A stretch of 64,000 nucleotides of DNA from CAIKMD01 sp963729935 (GCA_963729935.1 CAVSPW010000002.1:1488001-1552000), one strand, 5' to 3'. Numbered from the stretch's first letter, positions 25,509 through 35,700 are shown. Numbers and translations are program-made. Notes: generated by a model from the letters alone, not told the origin.

Positions 25509-26195
25509 ATGAGCCGCAACCCGATCCTGTGCGCGATCGATACGCCCGATCTGGGGCGTGCGCGCGGCCTCGCCGCCGCGCTGGCGGGGACGATCGCGGG
25601 CGTGAAGCTGGGTCTCGAATTCTTCAGTGCAAACGGTCCGGACGGCGTGCGCGCAGTCCTGGGCCGGGAGGCCAATGCGTTCCTCGACCTGAAACTCCAC
25701 GACATTCCCAATACGGTCGCGGGCGCCGTGCGCGCCGCGCTCGCCCTCGATCCGGCATTCCTGACGCTTCATTGCGCCGGCGGGCCGGCGATGCTGCGCG
25801 CGGCCGTCGACGCGCGCGGCAAGCGGCGAACCAAGCTCTTGGGCGTGACCGTGCTCACGAGCCTCGACGATCAGGACCTCGCGGCCACCGGCCAGAGCGG
25901 ACCCGTCGCCGCGCAGGTCCGGCGCCTCGCGCTCTTGGCGAAAACGGCCGGGCTCGATGGCGTCGTATGCTCGCCCGAGGAAGTGGCGATGCTTCGTCAG
26001 GCCTGCGGCGCAGACTTCCTTCTGGTCGTGCCCGGCATCCGGCCCGCCGGCGCGGCGCTGGGCGACCAGAAACGCGTGCAGACGCCCTGCGCCGCCATCG
26101 AAGCGGGCGCGGATTATCTCGTCATCGGCCGCCCGATCACCGAGGCGGGCGATCCAGCGGCTGCCGCGCGCGCGATCCTCGCCGAAATTCCATGA
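25509..26195 (+). CDS. pyrF: orotidine 5'-phosphate decarboxylase
   Basis: Last step of UMP synthesis. The 228-residue TIM-barrel protein shows CAIDTPDLGRARGLA, GVKLGLEFFSANG with the substrate Lys, and the catalytic tetrad LDLKLHDIPNTV near 61-72 (Asp-Lys-Asp). VVPGIRPAGAALGDQKRV and DYLVIGRPITEAGDP close the phosphate site. It belongs to the bacterial PyrF subgroup. The stop overlaps the trpF start as ATGA, so pyrimidine and tryptophan genes are translationally linked. Confidence 0.97.
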   Translation: MSRNPILCAIDTPDLGRARGLAAALAGTIAGVKLGLEFFSANGPDGVRAVLGREANAFLDLKLHDIPNTVAGAVRAALALDPAFLTLHCAGGPAMLRAAVDARGKRRTKLLGVTVLTSLDDQDLAATGQSGPVAAQVRRLALLAKTAGLDGVVCSPEEVAMLRQACGADFLLVVPGIRPAGAALGDQKRVQTPCAAIEAGADYLVIGRPITEAGDPAAAARAILAEIP

Positions 26196-26839
26196 GCGTC
26201 GCCGTGAAAATTTGCGGCCTCACCTCGGCCGAGGCCGTCGCCGCGGCCGTCGCGGGCGGCGCCGGCTTTACCGGTTTCGTGTTCTACCCGCCGAGCCCGC
26301 GCGACCTGACGCCGGAACGGGCGGCGAGCCTGGTTTCGGGCGTGGCGCCCGGCATCACCCGGGTCGGGGTCTTCGTCGATCCCGACGACGCGGCGCTCGA
26401 AACGGTGCTCGCCAAAGTGCCCCTCGATCTTCTGCAACTCCATGGCAACGAGACGCCCGAGCGGCTCGTTGCCGTCAAGGACCGCTTCCGCCTCAAAGTG
26501 ATGAAGGCGATCAAGGTCGCCGGCGAGATCGATTTGCAGGCGGCGAAGGCCTATTTCTCGGTCGCCGACTGGCTGATGTTCGATGCGAAGCCGCCCAAGG
26601 ATTTTGCCGGTGCGCTGCCGGGCGGCAATGCGCTCGCCTTCGACTGGGAATTGCTGCGCGCGAAGCATTGGCCCCTGCCCTGGATGCTCTCGGGCGGCCT
26701 GCATGTGGGAAACCTCGCCGAAGCGGCGGGGATTTCGCGCGCCCCGGCGCTCGACGTCTCGTCCGGCGTCGAGCGGCGGCCGGGCGAGAAGGATCCCGAG
26801 AAGATCCTGGCTTTCCTCGCTCGGGCAAGAGCGCTCTAG
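26192..26839 (+). CDS. trpF: phosphoribosylanthranilate isomerase
   Basis: Third step of tryptophan synthesis from chorismate. The 215-residue TIM barrel starts MSVAVKICGLTSAEAV with the catalytic Cys in KICGLT. It also has GFVFYPPSPRDLTPERA, GVFVDPDDAA, DLLQLHGNETPE and a C-terminal DVSSGVE with the phosphate-binding Asp-Ser-Ser-Gly-Val-Glu motif. An in-frame overlap (ATGA) with pyrF and a 45-base gap to trpB place it in the operon. No anthranilate synthase genes are in the window. Confidence 0.97.
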   Translation: MSVAVKICGLTSAEAVAAAVAGGAGFTGFVFYPPSPRDLTPERAASLVSGVAPGITRVGVFVDPDDAALETVLAKVPLDLLQLHGNETPERLVAVKDRFRLKVMKAIKVAGEIDLQAAKAYFSVADWLMFDAKPPKDFAGALPGGNALAFDWELLRAKHWPLPWMLSGGLHVGNLAEAAGISRAPALDVSSGVERRPGEKDPEKILAFLARARAL

Positions 26840-26884
26840 CCGCGCGTTTGAGTGCTCGGCTCTTTGGCTGTAAAACGACGCCCC

Positions 26885-28096
26885 ATGTCCTCTCCCAATA
26901 CCTATCGCTCTGGCCCGGACGAGCGCGGGCTGTTCGGCCTGTTCGGCGGGCGTTTCGTCGCCGAGACCTTGATGCCGCTCATTCTCGAGGTCGAGCGCGC
27001 CTATGACGCGGCCAAGCGCGACCCCGCCTTCGCCAAGGCGATGGACTATTACTTCGAGCATTATGTCGGCCGGCCTTCGCCGCTTTATTTCGCCGAGCGC
27101 CTCACCGCTTCTTGTGGCGGCGCCAAGATCTATCTGAAGCGCGAGGATCTGAACCACACCGGCGCGCACAAGATCAACAACACGATCGGCCAGATCCTGC
27201 TGGCGCGCCGCATGGGCAAGCGCCGCATCATCGCCGAGACCGGCGCCGGGCAGCATGGCGTCGCGACCGCGACGGTATGCGCGCTCTTCAACCTGCCCTG
27301 CGTCGTCTATATGGGCGCGACCGATATCGAGAGGCAAAAGCCCAACGTCTTTCGCATGAAGCTCTTGGGCGCGGAAGTACGGCCGGTGACCTCGGGCACC
27401 GCGACCTTGAAAGACGCGATGAATGAAGCGTTGCGCGATTGGGTCGCCAATGTCGAGGACACCTATTACCTGATCGGCACCGTCGCCGGACCGCACCCCT
27501 ATCCCGCCATGGTGCGCGATTTCCAGAACGTCATCGGCGAGGAAGTGCGCACGCAGATGGAGCGCGCGGAAGGCCGCCTGCCGGACACGCTCGTCGCCTG
27601 CATCGGCGGCGGCTCGAATGCCATGGGACTGTTCCATCCTTTCCTCGACGAGGCTTCGGTCCGCATGATCGGGGTCGAGGCTGCCGGCCTCGGCATCGCG
27701 ACCGGCAAACACGCGGCTTCTCTGAACGGCGGCACGCCGGGCGTCCTGCATGGCAACCGGACCTATCTGCTGCAGACCGATGACGGCCAGATCATCGATG
27801 CGCATTCGATTTCGGCCGGGCTCGACTATCCCGGCATCGGCCCCGAGCATGCCTGGCTCTTCGACCGCAAACGCGTCGATTATGTCGCGATCACCGACGA
27901 TGAGGCGCTCGACGCCTTCGCGTTGCTGACGCGGCTCGAGGGCATCATCCCGGCGCTCGAATCGGCGCATGCGCTGGCGCATGTGAAAAAGATCGCGCCG
28001 GGATTGGCGCGCGATCATCTCATCGTCGTCAACCTCTCGGGCCGCGGCGACAAGGACATCAACACCGTGGCCGCGCTCCAGGGGATCAAGCTGTGA
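26885..28096 (+). CDS. trpB: tryptophan synthase beta chain
   Basis: PLP enzyme that joins indole and serine. The 403-residue protein carries FGGRFVAETLMPLI, the PLP-lysine loop REDLNHTGAHKINN (Lys in HKINN), ETGAGQHGVATA, the phosphate cup CIGGGSNAMGLF and SAGLDYPGIGPEHA with the allosteric contact region. The ATG at 26885 matches the family N terminus; an upstream in-frame codon adds 11 unrelated residues. The trpA GTG overlaps its stop (GTGA). This alphaproteobacterial order trpF-trpB-trpA-accD-folC is common. Confidence 0.98.
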   Translation: MSSPNTYRSGPDERGLFGLFGGRFVAETLMPLILEVERAYDAAKRDPAFAKAMDYYFEHYVGRPSPLYFAERLTASCGGAKIYLKREDLNHTGAHKINNTIGQILLARRMGKRRIIAETGAGQHGVATATVCALFNLPCVVYMGATDIERQKPNVFRMKLLGAEVRPVTSGTATLKDAMNEALRDWVANVEDTYYLIGTVAGPHPYPAMVRDFQNVIGEEVRTQMERAEGRLPDTLVACIGGGSNAMGLFHPFLDEASVRMIGVEAAGLGIATGKHAASLNGGTPGVLHGNRTYLLQTDDGQIIDAHSISAGLDYPGIGPEHAWLFDRKRVDYVAITDDEALDAFALLTRLEGIIPALESAHALAHVKKIAPGLARDHLIVVNLSGRGDKDINTVAALQGIKL

Positions 28097-28932
28097 GCCG
28101 GATCGAGCAGCGCTTCGCCGCCCTGCGCCGCGAGGGGCGGGCCGGGCTCGTGACCTATCTCACTTGCGGCGATCCCGATGCGCAAAGCTTTGCACGCATC
28201 CTTGAGGGCCTGCCGCAAGCGGGCGCCGATTTGATCGAGGTCGGCGTGCCGTTTTCGGATCCGATGGCCGACGGACCGGCGATCCAGGCTGCGGGGTTGC
28301 GCGCCTTGAAGGCGGGGATGACCCTGCGATCCGTGCTCGCCTGCGTGCGCGGCTTTCGCGGCAAGGATGATGCGACGCCGATCGTGTTGATGGGCTATTA
28401 CAACCCGATCTATCGCTACGGCGTGGCCCGTTTTCTTGCCGATGCAAAGGAGTCCGGCGTCGACGGGCTGATCGTGGTCGACCTTCCGCCCGAGCATGAC
28501 GACGAACTCTGCCTGCCCGCGCGACAGGCCGGGATCGATTTCATCCGTCTCGCCACGCCGACAACGGACGAGCAGCGCCTTCCCAAGGTGCTCGCCAACA
28601 CCGCCGGCTTCATTTACTACGTCTCGATCGCGGGTATCACCGGCACGAAATCGGCGGCATCCGACAGCGTCACCGCGGCGGTTGCGCGCCTGAAGCGTCA
28701 CACCGCGCTGCCGGTTGCCGTCGGCTTCGGCATCCGCACGCCGGCCCAGGCGCAAGAGGTCGCGCGGATCGCCGACGCCGTCGTCGTCGGCTCGGCCTTG
28801 GTCGAGCGCGTCGCCGCCGCGCTCGATGGCGCGAACAAGCCCGGTCCCGGCCTCGTCGATGCCGTCTTGGCCGATGTGCGCGCCTTGGCCGAAGGGGTGC
28901 GCGAAGCCCGGCGGAAAGCGGCCGCGCCATGA
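28093..28932 (+). CDS. trpA: tryptophan synthase alpha chain
   Basis: Cleaves indole-3-glycerol phosphate and channels indole to TrpB. The 279-residue TIM barrel has ADLIEVGVPFSDPMADGP with the catalytic Glu and conserved Asp, VLMGYYNPIYRYG, GLIVVDLPPEHDDEL, and the phosphate motif VGFGIRTPAQAQEVAR. VGSALV follows. It begins with GTG overlapping trpB and its stop overlaps the accD ATG (ATGA), so three proteins are translationally chained. Confidence 0.97.
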   Translation: MSRIEQRFAALRREGRAGLVTYLTCGDPDAQSFARILEGLPQAGADLIEVGVPFSDPMADGPAIQAAGLRALKAGMTLRSVLACVRGFRGKDDATPIVLMGYYNPIYRYGVARFLADAKESGVDGLIVVDLPPEHDDELCLPARQAGIDFIRLATPTTDEQRLPKVLANTAGFIYYVSIAGITGTKSAASDSVTAAVARLKRHTALPVAVGFGIRTPAQAQEVARIADAVVVGSALVERVAAALDGANKPGPGLVDAVLADVRALAEGVREARRKAAAP

Positions 28933-29831
28933 ACTGGCTTACCAATTTCGTCCTGCCCAAGATCCGCGCCGTCGTCACGAAAAAGGAAGTGCCGGAGAAT
29001 CTGTGGCAGAAATGCTCCAATTGCGGCCAGATGCTGTTCCGCCGCGATCTCGATGCCAATCTCCAGGTCTGCAGCAATTGCTCGGCCCATCTGCGCATGG
29101 GGCCCGAGCAGCGGCTCGCGATGCTCTTCGATGACGGAGACTTCACCACCATCGAGTTGCCGAAGCCGATCGCCGATCCGCTGCGTTTCCGCGATCTGAA
29201 GCGTTACAGCGACCGGCTCAAAGAAGCGCAAGCGAAGGCCGGCGGCGCGCGTGACGCGATGTTCGTGGCGCACGGCACGATCGCGGGCCTCCCGACCGTG
29301 GCCGCCTGCTTCGATTTCGGCTTCATGGGCGGCTCGATGGGCTTGGCGGTCGGCGAGGCGCTGCTGGCGGCCGCGCGGCTTGCCGTGCTGCAGCGCGCGG
29401 CGCTGGTCGTCGTGCCGGCTTCGGGCGGCGCGCGCATGCAGGAAGGCATCCTCTCGCTCATGCAGATGCCGCGCACAACCTTGGCGGTCGAGATGGTCAA
29501 GGAAGCGGGACTGCCTTACATCGTCCTTCTCACCGACCCGACGACGGGCGGCGTCTCGGCGTCCTTCGCGATGCTGGGCGACATCACCCTGGCCGAGCCC
29601 GGCGCCGTCATCGGCTTTGCCGGCGCGCGGGTGATCGAAGAGACCATTCGCGAAAAGCTGCCCGAAGGCTTTCAACGTGCCGAATACCTTTTGGAGCACG
29701 GGATGGTCGATCTCGTCGTGCCGCGCAAGGAATTGCGCGAGACCCTGGGCCGGATCATCCGATTGCTCATGAGTCCTGCGCCGCCGGGCACGGCCGTGGC
29801 GGCGGCGGGCAAACGGCGGATCGGGCCCTGA
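28929..29831 (+). CDS. accD: acetyl-CoA carboxylase carboxyltransferase subunit beta
   Basis: Transfers the carboxyl group from biotin to acetyl-CoA in the first step of fatty-acid synthesis. The 300-residue protein has the N-terminal four-Cys zinc ribbon (CSNCGQMLFRRDL, then CSNCSAH; residues about 30-52). The crotonase-fold body includes SGGARMQEGILSLMQMPRT and the oxyanion region DPTTGGVSASFAMLGD, GFAGARVIEETI. It overlaps trpA by ATGA. The stop overlaps the first possible codon of folC. Confidence 0.98.
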   Translation: MNWLTNFVLPKIRAVVTKKEVPENLWQKCSNCGQMLFRRDLDANLQVCSNCSAHLRMGPEQRLAMLFDDGDFTTIELPKPIADPLRFRDLKRYSDRLKEAQAKAGGARDAMFVAHGTIAGLPTVAACFDFGFMGGSMGLAVGEALLAAARLAVLQRAALVVVPASGGARMQEGILSLMQMPRTTLAVEMVKEAGLPYIVLLTDPTTGGVSASFAMLGDITLAEPGAVIGFAGARVIEETIREKLPEGFQRAEYLLEHGMVDLVVPRKELRETLGRIIRLLMSPAPPGTAVAAAGKRRIGP

Positions 29832-31108
29832 GCAGCGACACGATCCTCGCCCGGCTCTTAACGCTTCACCCCAAGCTCATCGATCTGAGCCTGGATCGCG
29901 TCGAGCGCCTTCTGGCAGCGCTCGGCAATCCGCAAGAGAAGATGGCGCCGGTGATCCATGTCGCGGGGACCAACGGCAAAGGCTCGACCATCGCCTTTTT
30001 GCGCGCCTGCCTCGAAGCGGCAGGCTTGCGCGTCCATGTCTATACCTCGCCCCATCTCGTTCGCTTTGCCGAGCGCATCCGCATCGCCGGCAGGCTGATC
30101 GAGGAAGACGCGCTGAGCGCCGTGCTCGCGGAATGCGAGCACGCCAATGACGGACAGCCAATCACTTTCTTCGAGATCACCACGGCCGCGGCCTTTCTCG
30201 CCTTTTCGCGCGTGCCGGCGGATTTCGTTCTCCTGGAGGTCGGCCTCGGCGGACGGTTCGACGCGACCAATGTGATCGCGCATCCCGCCGCCGCCGCGAT
30301 CACGCCCATCTCGCTCGATCATCAGCATTTTCTTGGGGACAGCGTGGCGAAGATCGCCTTCGAGAAGGCCGGGATCATCAAGCCGCGCGCGCCCGCGGTG
30401 ATCGCGCGCCAGTCGCCGGAAGCGGCCTCGGTGCTCGAAGCGCGCGCGACGGAATTGGGCGCGCCGCTTTACCGTCAGGGTGTCGAATGGGAGGCGAGTT
30501 CGCGCGCCGATGGCGGGCTTTCCTATCGCGGAAGAGGCTCCTTCGACCTGCCGCCGCCGGGCCTGCTCGGCCCGCACCAATACGACAATGCCGGAACCGC
30601 ACTGGCCTGCCTCGATTGCCTGACCGGCCTTGCCCTGCCGCGCGCGGCGCTCGCCGACGGCATGCGCCGGGTCGAATGGCCGGCGCGGCTGGAACGGCTT
30701 GCCGGAGGCGCGCTCGCGGCCCTCATCCCGGAGGGCGCGGAGCTCTGGCTCGATGGCGGTCATAACGCGGCCGGCGGCGCAGCCTTGGGCGCCGTCGCCC
30801 GGGCTTGGCAGGACAGGCCCTTGCGCCTCGTCTTCGGTATGCTGAAAACCCATGACGCCGAGGCCTTCCTTCGCCCGCTGGCGCCCTTTGCGGCCGGGCT
30901 CGAGGCGATCGCCATACCGGGTGAGGTCAATACCTTTTCCGCCGCCGAGGCGGCGGCGGCGGCGCGCGCAGCCGGGATCGACGCCAGGCCGCAGGCCTCG
31001 ATCGCGAAAGCTGTCCAGGCGGCAGCGCTTCCCGAGACGCGGGTATTGATCTGCGGCTCGCTTTACCTTGCCGGAAGGGTGCTGGCGGAAAACGGAGCGC
31101 CGCATTAG
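29828..31108 (+). CDS. folC: dihydrofolate / folylpolyglutamate synthase
   Basis: Mur-ligase-fold enzyme that adds glutamate to folate. HVAGTNGKGSTIAFLRA is the ATP loop. TSPHLVRFAERI, the LEVGLGGRFDATNVI stretch, ISLDHQHFLGD with the metal His, and LDGGHNAAGGAAL follow; full length is about 426 residues. The conserved N-terminal helix (LLTLHPKLIDLSLDRVERLL) is in frame from the accD end, but no ATG, GTG or TTG precedes it. I place the start at a CTG overlapping the accD stop. The first ATG, 29942, would remove that helix. Confidence 0.9.
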   Translation: MSSDTILARLLTLHPKLIDLSLDRVERLLAALGNPQEKMAPVIHVAGTNGKGSTIAFLRACLEAAGLRVHVYTSPHLVRFAERIRIAGRLIEEDALSAVLAECEHANDGQPITFFEITTAAAFLAFSRVPADFVLLEVGLGGRFDATNVIAHPAAAAITPISLDHQHFLGDSVAKIAFEKAGIIKPRAPAVIARQSPEAASVLEARATELGAPLYRQGVEWEASSRADGGLSYRGRGSFDLPPPGLLGPHQYDNAGTALACLDCLTGLALPRAALADGMRRVEWPARLERLAGGALAALIPEGAELWLDGGHNAAGGAALGAVARAWQDRPLRLVFGMLKTHDAEAFLRPLAPFAAGLEAIAIPGEVNTFSAAEAAAAARAAGIDARPQASIAKAVQAAALPETRVLICGSLYLAGRVLAENGAPH

Positions 31109-31136
31109 CATCGCCCCATAAAGCGTAGGGGGAAGG

Positions 31137-32246
31137 ATGCGTCTGGGTCTGTTCATGATGCCCGTTCACCCGCCGAGCCGGGTGATGCACGAGACCTTGG
31201 CCGAGGATGTCGAGAAATCGCTTCTCGCCGACCGGCTCGGCTTCGACGAGATGTTCCTCGGCGAGCATTACTCGGCTTCGACCGAGCCCTACCCCTCGCC
31301 GCTCATGTTCATGGCGAGCCTCATTCCGCGCACCAAGAACCTCACCTTCGGAACGGGCGTGCTGTCGCTTCCCAACCGCCATCCGGCGATTATCGCCGGC
31401 GAGGCGGCGCAATTCGACCATATGAGCCGCGGCCGCTTCATCCTCGGCATCGGCACGGGCAGCCTCATCTCGGATTTCGAACTGCTGGGCAATGGCGATG
31501 CGGCGCTCCGCAATCGCATGCTGATCGAATCGATCGACATGATCGAGAAAATCTGGTCGCAGGATCCGCCTTACGATCTGAAAGGCGAGTTCTGGACGAC
31601 GCAGATCACGCGGACGGTCAATGAAAGGATCGGCATCGGCATCATGCCGAAACCCTATCAACGGCCGCGGCCGCCGATCTGCGTGACCGCCGCGAGCCCG
31701 GAATCGCAGACCGTGCGCCTGGCCGGACAACGCGGCTGGGGCCCGATCTCGAGCGCTTTCCTGACGGAGCATGGCCTGCGCTCGCATTGGGAGATGTTGC
31801 GCAAGGGCGCGGCCGAATCGGGCCGACGGCCGGACGGCGCGGCCTGGCGGGTCGTGCGCTGCCTTCACGTTGCATCGAGCGACGAGGAAGCACGCGAGCG
31901 CGTGATGAGCGCCCAATCCTCTTACGGATATTACTTCGGCTATATGAGCGAGATTTTACGCGGCCTCGGAAGGCTGATCGCATTGAAGCCCCGCCCCGAC
32001 ATGGCGGACGATGACGTGACGGTCGAAAAAATCATCGATTCGCGCGTCATCTTCGGCTCGCCGCAGACGGTGCTCGACCGGCTTGTCGCGCTGCGCGAGC
32101 GTGTCGGGCCCTTCGGCGGGCTTCTGACGACCGGGGTCGATTGGGGCGGCCCCAATGAAGCCTGGGAGCGCGAATCGATGCGCCGCTTGGCCGAAGAAGT
32201 CATGCCGCGCCTGTCGCAACACGCGGCTGCCCGGGCGGCCGAATAG
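31137..32246 (+). CDS. LLM-class flavin-dependent oxidoreductase
   Basis: Bacterial luciferase-like monooxygenase of 369 residues with the TIM-barrel fold. It starts MRLGLFMMPVHPPSR and has LGFDEMFLGEHYSAS, LSLPNRHPAIIAGEAAQFDH, GRFILGIGTGS and a C-terminal IFGSPQTVLDRL. The family uses FMN or F420 with a separate reductase; substrates range widely (limonene, alkanals, EDTA-like chelators), and the substrate here cannot be told. It follows folC by 28 bases with a GGGGGAAGG ribosome site. The VOC gene follows 33 bases later, so they may act together. Confidence 0.88.
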   Translation: MRLGLFMMPVHPPSRVMHETLAEDVEKSLLADRLGFDEMFLGEHYSASTEPYPSPLMFMASLIPRTKNLTFGTGVLSLPNRHPAIIAGEAAQFDHMSRGRFILGIGTGSLISDFELLGNGDAALRNRMLIESIDMIEKIWSQDPPYDLKGEFWTTQITRTVNERIGIGIMPKPYQRPRPPICVTAASPESQTVRLAGQRGWGPISSAFLTEHGLRSHWEMLRKGAAESGRRPDGAAWRVVRCLHVASSDEEARERVMSAQSSYGYYFGYMSEILRGLGRLIALKPRPDMADDDVTVEKIIDSRVIFGSPQTVLDRLVALRERVGPFGGLLTTGVDWGGPNEAWERESMRRLAEEVMPRLSQHAAARAAE

Positions 32247-32279
32247 GACGAACCAGGACTGGATAGCGAGGAGGAAGCG

Positions 32280-32783
32280 ATGCCGGATGCCAGTGCCACG
32301 ACCGCGAAAGTGAAACCCGCCCTGAAGCTCAATTTCCTGTCTCACGGGACGCTCGAATCGCGTGATCTGGCGTTCTCGCGGAAATTCTATGAAGAGTTCC
32401 TCGGCCTCGAGGTGGTGCAGACCAGCAAGATCTCGCTCATGGTTCGATTGGGCGGGAAGCATTGTATTGCCGTCGTCTTCACCAAGCGTCCGACGGAGAT
32501 GGGTCTGCTCAATCACAACGGGCTCGACGTCGAGACCCAGGAAGAGGTCGATGCGGCGCACCGAATCGTCGTCGCCGAGGCGGAAAAATGGAAGATCCAC
32601 AAAATCACCAAGCCGGTGATGCAGCACGGGACCTATAGTTTCTATTTCTGGGATGCCGACGACAATTGCTGGGAGATCTTGAGCAACCCTCAGGGCGGCT
32701 ATGACTGGCTGTACGAAATCGGCGACCAGACCGGCAAGGGCCACCACGACCGCAATTTCAAGCGGCCGGGCGTGAAGATTTAG
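32280..32783 (+). CDS. VOC-superfamily (glyoxalase/dioxygenase-like) protein
   Basis: Small metalloenzyme-fold protein of 167 residues. After a 14-residue leader it reads LKLNFLSHGTLESRDLAFS, with a possible metal His in SHG, then GLLNHNGLDVETQEE (second His) and DADDNCWEILSN (metal Glu). The three ligands fit the vicinal oxygen chelate superfamily. It could be a lyase, dioxygenase or resistance protein; the partner LLM gene upstream hints at a shared substrate. Its last 26 bases overlap the convergent sensor kinase gene. Confidence 0.8.
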   Translation: MPDASATTAKVKPALKLNFLSHGTLESRDLAFSRKFYEEFLGLEVVQTSKISLMVRLGGKHCIAVVFTKRPTEMGLLNHNGLDVETQEEVDAAHRIVVAEAEKWKIHKITKPVMQHGTYSFYFWDADDNCWEILSNPQGGYDWLYEIGDQTGKGHHDRNFKRPGVKI

Positions 32784-35700
32784 CGCCCGCCTCGGCCGCA
32801 AGCGGAAAATAAAGGTCGAAGCGCGTCCCTTTGCCGGGCGCGCTCGCGATATCGATCCGGCCGCCATGGCCGGAGACGATGCCGTGGACGATGGAAAGGC
32901 CGAGCCCGGTCCCCTGGCCGACCGGCTTGGTGGTGAAGAAAGGCTCGAAAATTCGTTGCTGGGTCGCTTCGTCCATGCCCATGCCGGTGTCGCTCACCGA
33001 GAGCCGGATCTCCGATCGCGACGCGGCGCCCGGCACGAGGCCAAGCGTCACCGTGATCGTGCCGATGTCGCTGCCCAGCGCCTGACACGCGTTGGTGACG
33101 AGGTTGGTGACGACCTGGTGAATCTGTGATGCGTCCGCCGAGATCGCCGGCACCGCTTCGATTTTCTCCGCCACGGTGATCGAGGTGGGAATGGTCGCGC
33201 GCAGCAATTTGAGCGCCTCTTCGACCGTGTCCGCGAGGTTGGTGTCGCGCTTTTCCGATTCATCCTTGCGGGTGAAGGCGACGACTCGCTTGACCAGGTC
33301 GCGGGCGCGCTCGCTCGCTTCGTGAATGGTATCGAGATTGGCGCGTACGAGACTCCCCGGCTCGAAGCGCCGTGCGGTGAGTTTGCTCAGTGCCATGATC
33401 GGAACGAGCGTGTTGTTGAGGTCATGGGCGATTCCGCCGGCAAGTGTGCCGAGCGCTTCAAGCTTGTGCGAGTGCAGAAGTTGCCGCTCGAGTTCGCGCT
33501 CGCGGTGCTCGGCGAGGCGTTGCTCTGTGATGTCTTGCAAAGTGCCGTAGACGCGGATCGCGCGCTTTTCATCGTCGAAAATCACGATGCTTTCGCGCCG
33601 CATGATGCGCTCTTCGCCGTCGGGGCGGATGATCCGATATTCCAGGGGCTGGGTCGGCTGCTCCTGACGCTCGGCCATTCGGTAAGCCAGGAACTTTTGG
33701 CGATCTTCCGGATGAATGTACTTCATGAGAAGTTCCGGGCCCGGCCGGGCGGTGGGATTGTCGAGACCCAAGATCCGGTACATTTCGTCCGACCATTCGG
33801 CCTTGCCGGTCACATAGTCGCGCTCGAAGCTCCCCATGGCGGCGATACGCTGGGCGCGAGCCAGGTTCTCGCGGCTGCGCTGAATTTCGAGCTCGGCCCG
33901 CTTGCGCTCGGTGATGTCCTGGACGGTGCCGAACATTCGGAACGGCTTGCCCAATTCGTCGAACATGACACCGTACTCGCGATGAAGGATTCGCTCTTCG
34001 CCGTCGGCGCGGATGATGCGGAAATCCAGCGGCGGGATCGGCGTGCCGTGAAGCGCCGCGTCCCGGCCCGCCAAGAATTTCTCGCGGTCATCGGGATGAA
34101 CGAGCGAAAGGAGCAGTTCGGCCGTCCCGTGCGAAGGCCGGCGCTCGATACCCCACATCTTCAAAAACTCGTCCGACCACTCGAGCTTGCCGGTGACGAG
34201 ATCGCGCTCGAAGCTGCCGATGCCCGCGACGTGATGCGCGCGCGCGAGGTTCTCGCGATTGCGGCGTAATTCCGTCTCGACCTTTTTGCGCTCCGTGATG
34301 TCCTGCAACGTCCCGAACAGATAGATGGGCTTCCCGCTTTCGTCGACGAGGATGTCGCATTCGCGGTGAAGAACCCGTTCGACGCCGTCCGGCCGCACGA
34401 TTCGGTAATCGATCGGCGGCACCGGCGTGCCGGCTCCGACCGCGCGCCGGAAATCCTCGACTCTATCGCGGTCGCCGGGATGCACGCATGCGCGCAACAG
34501 CTCGAGCGTCGCGGCTGGAGCGCCGCGCTCGACGCCGTGAATACGATAGAGCTCGTCCGAGAACTCCACCTCGCCCGTGATCAGGTGTCGCTGGAAGCTG
34601 CCGATCGCGGCAAGGCGTTGCGCGCGCGCCAGACTCTCCCGGTTGCGCCGCAACTCGACCTCAATCTTTTTCCGGGCCGTGATGTCTTGCACGGTGCCGA
34701 ACATATGGATCGGCTTGCCGGCATCATCGAAAGTGACGTCGCATTCACGGTGGAGGATTTGCTCGGTTCCGTCCGGCCGAGTGATCCGGAAATCGAGCGA
34801 CGAAGTCCTGATCCCCTGCGCGGCCTGGGTTCGTACGGCAAGAAATTTCTCGCGATCGTCGGGATGGACGAGCGGGAGCACGGCGTTCATGTTACCTCCG
34901 CCCCGCCCGGGCGCGAGCCTGTAAAGCCGGTAGAGCTCGTCGGACCATTCGACCTGGTCGGTCACGAGATCATGATCGAAGCTACCGATGCCCGCGACGT
35001 GTTGCGCGCGCGCCAGAGCTTCCCGGCTGCGGCGCAATTCGACCTCGATTCGCTTGCGTTCGGTGATGTCCTGCACGGTGCCGAGCAGGCGCACCGGTCT
35101 TCCTGCCTCGTCGCGTTCGAGCCGGTATTCGTTATGAAAAACCCTTTCCGCTCCATCGGGGCGAATGACGCGAAAATCGGGCTGCGGCACGGTCTTCCCG
35201 GCGAGCACCGCCTGCCTTCCTTCGGTAAACGTTTGACGATCGTCGGGATGGATGAGGCTGGTCACGAACTCGATCGAGTGGTGACCGGGTTCATCCGTAA
35301 TGCCCCAAATTCGTAGAAACTCGTCGCTCCATTCGATCTCGCCGGTAATGAGATTGCGCTCGAAACTGCCGACGCACGCGATTCGCTGCGCCAGCTCCAG
35401 GTTTTCCCGGCTGCGGCGAAGCGCGCGATCATTCGCCTGCCGCCGAGTTTGGTCGCGGATGATCGTGACCAGCACGCGGCCATGGGCCAATGGATAGGGG
35501 CGCGTGGTGATCTCGATGGGAAACTCGCTGCCGTCCTTGCGTAGCGCCACGCGCTCGACATTGCGCAGACCGGGCACGGCGTCCCGATGCTTGAACGCCT
35601 CTCGCAGCGCCTGCTCGTCCCGTGAGCGTGATGCCCGGGCCATCAGATCGCGAAGTTCGAGACCGGCCATCGCGCCGTCATCGTAGCGATAGAGCTCCTC

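Noticed and set aside
26114..28018. 634-codon minus-strand frame opposite trpF and trpB
   Set aside because: Antisense shadow of two certain genes; composition is rich in Arg, Gly and His with no recognised motif.
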